A DNA stretch of 64,000 nt from Musa acuminata AAA Group. Lineage: Eukaryota > Streptophyta > Magnoliopsida > Zingiberales > Musaceae. The stretch is from contig NC_088340.1 of NCBI RefSeq assembly GCF_036884655.1, positions 29,452,501-29,516,500 on the forward strand, given 5' to 3'. The position numbers and the translations under genes were made by a program. How positions within the stretch are numbered: position 1 is the stretch's first letter; every line of letters starts with the position of its first letter. Positions 60,704 to 64,000 of this stretch are shown here, in pieces. The notes under the pieces are model-generated. The model was not told where the DNA came from, did not search any database, and worked only from the letters and a program-made list of their open reading frames with translations.

Positions 60704-63700
60704 ATCTCCCCTTTTTTGATGATGACAACCAATTGATGACGGAGTTAACCTTAACTCTTAGAGTTTTAACAAACTCCCCCTATCAATATGTCATATTGAT
60801 AGAACCTTGAATTCAAGCTAAATTCAAATCCTTGCAAATATTCATCGTGAATATTTACAATACGTGATCATGCATAACATGATCATACTTCTCCCCCTTT
60901 GTCATCAACAAAAAGAAGTACCAACTATCAAATGTTTGGAATACTAGTTCAATATATTGCATCATAAATCTCTAATTTTATCATCATGCAAGCTAACAAA
61001 AATTTTAAATTTTGTAAGTTTGTAAATTTTGCTAGATATGCAAGTTCAGCATGTTTGTTTTGCAATGTTCAAGCTAGCAAGTGTTTGAAAAAGAAAGCAA
61101 GTTTTGTAACATACAAACTAGCAATAATTTAGAGTTGTGCAAGTTTGCAAATTTGCTTTTCTTTGCGATGTGCAAGATAGCATATTTTTGTATCTTCTTG
61201 AGATTTCAAGCTAGCAACTCTTGATGTTCAAGATAGCAGTTTCTTCTCTTTTTAGAAGTGCGATTATTTTTGCTTCCTTTACAAAAACGTAAACTAACAA
61301 AATGTTACATTATTTTACAACATGGAAGCTAACAATTTGAGATGGTCAAGAAGCAAGTTCTTTCTTCTCTTTTGAGAAGTGCAATTTTTGCTTTCTTCTT
61401 GAATTGTGTGAGCTAGCATCTTTTATCTCCCCCTTTGTCATTGTCAAAAAGAAGGGAAGACCCTTTATATCAATTTTCAGATTATGACAAAGACAAAGTA
61501 TCAACCTTATTTCAATATGTTTGTGCATCATTATAGTTTCAACTTGAAATATGCACAATTTTAAAACCTTACATGTGTATCCTTATTTCATGCATGATAC
61601 AAATAAATCAATCATCACTATAGGCATATCATACATGATATTCAAGCATTCATGATATATCATTTTGGCAACATGATCATATTTTTTCAAATGATGGTAT
61701 CTAAATGTCAAAATTCATTACATCCTATCATGCATGATCATTAACTTCTCATTTATATTTCATGCATAATTTCAAAATATCAAGAGAATTTTGGTGATGA
61801 GATAAACATTTCATGAATACAAGGAATTTTACATAATAAAATTCAAGTCATAAATTCTCAAGATGTCAAGTAGCATATCATGGTTAATTTGAATACATCA
61901 TTTTTAGTGAATACCAAGAAGAATCATAGCATGAAAAAATCTTGATTCATAGAAAAATCTCATGTATCATATATTGAGAAATCAAGATGATGATTAAAAA
62001 ATTTTTTCACAAGTTATATTCAAGAGAAAAATCATCATTCATTTTCAATTCATTTAATTTGTCAAATCAACATTTCTTGGGTATGCATGATATCAAAACA
62101 TGGTTTCAAATCTTCAACATATAACATGCATAATTTCAAAAATCGAAAGGTGAAAGGAAGAATTAAAAGGTATAAAGATTTCAATCATCTCATAAACAAA
62201 TGAAGGATCAAGTCATGTATCCAAAATTCAATGAATCATTTCGACAAATCTCTTTATAAATAATCAAAATGATCATAAAAGGAAATCTCATGTTATTTCA
62301 AGAAATCAAGATCATGATTTTGATAAAACTCATTTTAAATTCAAATCATCAAAATCTTAACATTACTTTCAAGAGATTCAAAATGACATAAATAATTTTA
62401 TTGATCTCTTAGTGAAAAATCGATAAGGTAGGGATTTGAGAAGTTTTCAAGAAAAATACTTTCCTCTCTTTTTGTTTCAACTTATTAATTGATTTCATAC
62501 ATGCATGTTCTTTTCTTTTATGTCAAATCCATGCATCATTCATTAACGCCAAAAAGAATTTTCAAAAGATCGCAAAGTTCGATAATCACAAAAATCATCA
62601 TGCATAATGTCGAAAGAAAAAATCATTAAGCATGATCATTATGCATTATTTCAAATAAAACATGATTTCAAAATATTCAATATTTTCATTGCATAGTTAC
62701 ATCATTATGCATCATTGAAATTGATTCCATAAAGCATTTTTGATCAAGATCATTTTGTTTGTTATAGTCATGCTTTTTTCTTTTTAGGTGAATCAACTTT
62801 TCATGCTTAGTTTCCATACAAAAGCCATGCATCATCATTAAGCATGATATCAAACTTCTTAATATTTTCATTAAAACATCAAGCATGGTTTCAATCAAAA
62901 TAAAAAATTATCAAGATACACATTATTTATTCTTGAAGAAACATACATAGGATCATTAAATTTAAATCTAACATTTTATTCATTTAACATAACACATGTA
63001 ATTTTCATGATTATTTTCAAAATTACTAGCATGATAAACATGATTCCTAATTTTTTGTATTTTCATAACATTATTAAACATGCAATTTTCAAGAAAAATA
63101 TTTTTTTTCTAAACTAAATAAAAAAAGGAAAAGCATCATGTAATTTTGAAATAAATTAAGGGAGTTTCGATTATCTCATCGTTGAAAGCCGTTAAGGCAT
63201 AGTTTGCCACATCGCCTTTGTTGATTTTCTCCTCGTCTTCGAAGGAGCTCGATTCATCCCAATTTGTGTTCTTCTTTTTGTGTTCAAAGCAATTAGTTGC
63301 ATTCTTTTTGTTCTTTAATTTTTGTCTTATTAAATTTTTAAATTTCTTTGTGAGTTCAAGTTCATGTTCACCATCACTTGAGCTTATGCTCGAGTGGTCT
63401 TCAAATATTCTCAGTTCGAAATCCTTCATGTTCTTTGGAAGGTGGTTTTCAAGTTTTTTACGTGCATTGCATGTTATTTCATAGGTCATTAAATATCCTA
63501 ATAATTCTTCAAGTGAAAAAATATTTAAATCTTTTATTTTTTGTATTATTGTTACTTTCGATTCCCAAGTTTTAGAAAGTGATCTTAAGATCATGTTAAC
63601 GAGTTTAAAATTCAAAAAACTTCTACCAAGTACTTTTAAACCATTGACGACATCCGTAAAATGGGTGTACATATCAACAATGGTTTCGCTTGGTTTCATA

Positions 63701-64000
63701 TGAAAAAGTTTAAAATCATGCATTAAAATATTAACTTTAGAATCCTTAACATTACTTGTGCCTTCGTGTGTGATTTCAAGAGTGTGCCATATGTCGAAAG
63801 CTGTTTCGCAAGTAGAAACCCGATTAAACTTGTTTTTGTCTAAAGCGCAAAATAGAGCGTTCATAGCTCTAGCTTAAAGAAAACGTCTTCTTCTCCAAAT
63901 CATTCTAATCTTTCATTGGAAGAGAAGACCTTTTATGTGAGTTTTCCAAAATGTATAGTCTATCCCATTAAAAAAGGAAGGACGAATGAGAGAGTGACCC
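60704..64000 (-). mobile_element. Interior of a minus-strand copia element with gag but no visible pol
   Basis: From the polypurine tract to the window end. The interior shows a gag remnant at 63864-63136. Below it are about 2.4 kb of AT-rich, low-complexity spacer rich in GCATGATCAT-like words, with further polypurine-like CTCCCCCTTTGTCAT phrases near 60893 and 61427. No reverse transcriptase, integrase or RNase H motif is legible. The element runs off the window, so its 5' LTR is not seen. Confidence 0.6.
63136..63864 (-). pseudogene. Copia gag fragment
   Basis: A 242-residue frame typical of plant copia gag (UBN2-type): ALFCALDKNKFNRVSTCETA, FDIWHTLEITHEGTS, KPSETIVDMYTHFTDVVNGL, LPKNMKDFELRIFEDH. 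The expected CCHC zinc knuckle is reduced to NCFEHKKKNTNWDESSS, so its nucleic-acid-binding part is missing. An in-frame TAA lies four codons upstream of the first Met, where gag homology should continue, so the N-terminus is cut. Confidence 0.8.

Overview
The window is plant nuclear DNA. Genes are split by many GT-AG introns, promoters and first exons are locally GC-rich, introns are AT-rich, and decayed LTR retrotransposons fill the gaps. The protein families and the make-up of the repeats suggest a commelinid monocot, possibly the banana order (Zingiberales). That assignment is inference; no species-specific marker is present. I found no prokaryotic, organellar or viral gene system, no CRISPR array and no tRNA or rRNA gene.

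Six host genes can be assembled exon by exon with consistent reading phase. (1) 589-6986 (+): an inositol-tetrakisphosphate 1-kinase of the ITPK2/3 type, 10 exons, 347 aa. (2) 8316-9383 (-): a class II homeodomain-leucine zipper transcription factor, 3 exons, 276 aa. (3) 25354-34723 (+): a branched-chain amino acid aminotransferase (BCAT) with a plastid-like leader, 10 exons, 412 aa. (4) 41628-45731 (+): a second BCAT with a mitochondrial-like leader, 10 exons, 382 aa. (5) 46433-48540 (+): a small plant-specific protein resembling EMB2759, 3 exons, about 243 aa. (6) 49998-52522 (-): an AINTEGUMENTA-like (PLETHORA/BABY BOOM type) protein with two AP2 domains, 8 exons including a 9-nt microexon, 603 aa. 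The two BCAT genes are a tandem duplication: six of the seven core exons have identical lengths. A Ty3/gypsy element now lies between them.

The rest is mostly repeats. 14941-23188 is a mosaic: a Tat-type gypsy LTR plus leader, the 3' half of a Ty1/copia element with its LTR, a fragment of a third LTR, the 5' half of a Tat-type element on the minus strand, and a 40-bp tandem array ending in a palindrome. 35198-40158 is a nearly complete but inactivated chromodomain gypsy element. 54430-64000 holds eroded copia elements on the minus strand, including an LTR that appears to be shared by two of them. A relic of a tRNA methyltransferase (TRM1) first exon lies near 13.8 kb.

The genes do not form a pathway. 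The features most worth checking are a four-copy 600-bp tandem repeat inside a BCAT intron, the divergent targeting leaders of the BCAT pair, two GC-AG introns, a NAGNAG acceptor, and a 73-bp tandem duplication that changes the reading frame at the C-terminus of the EMB2759-like gene.
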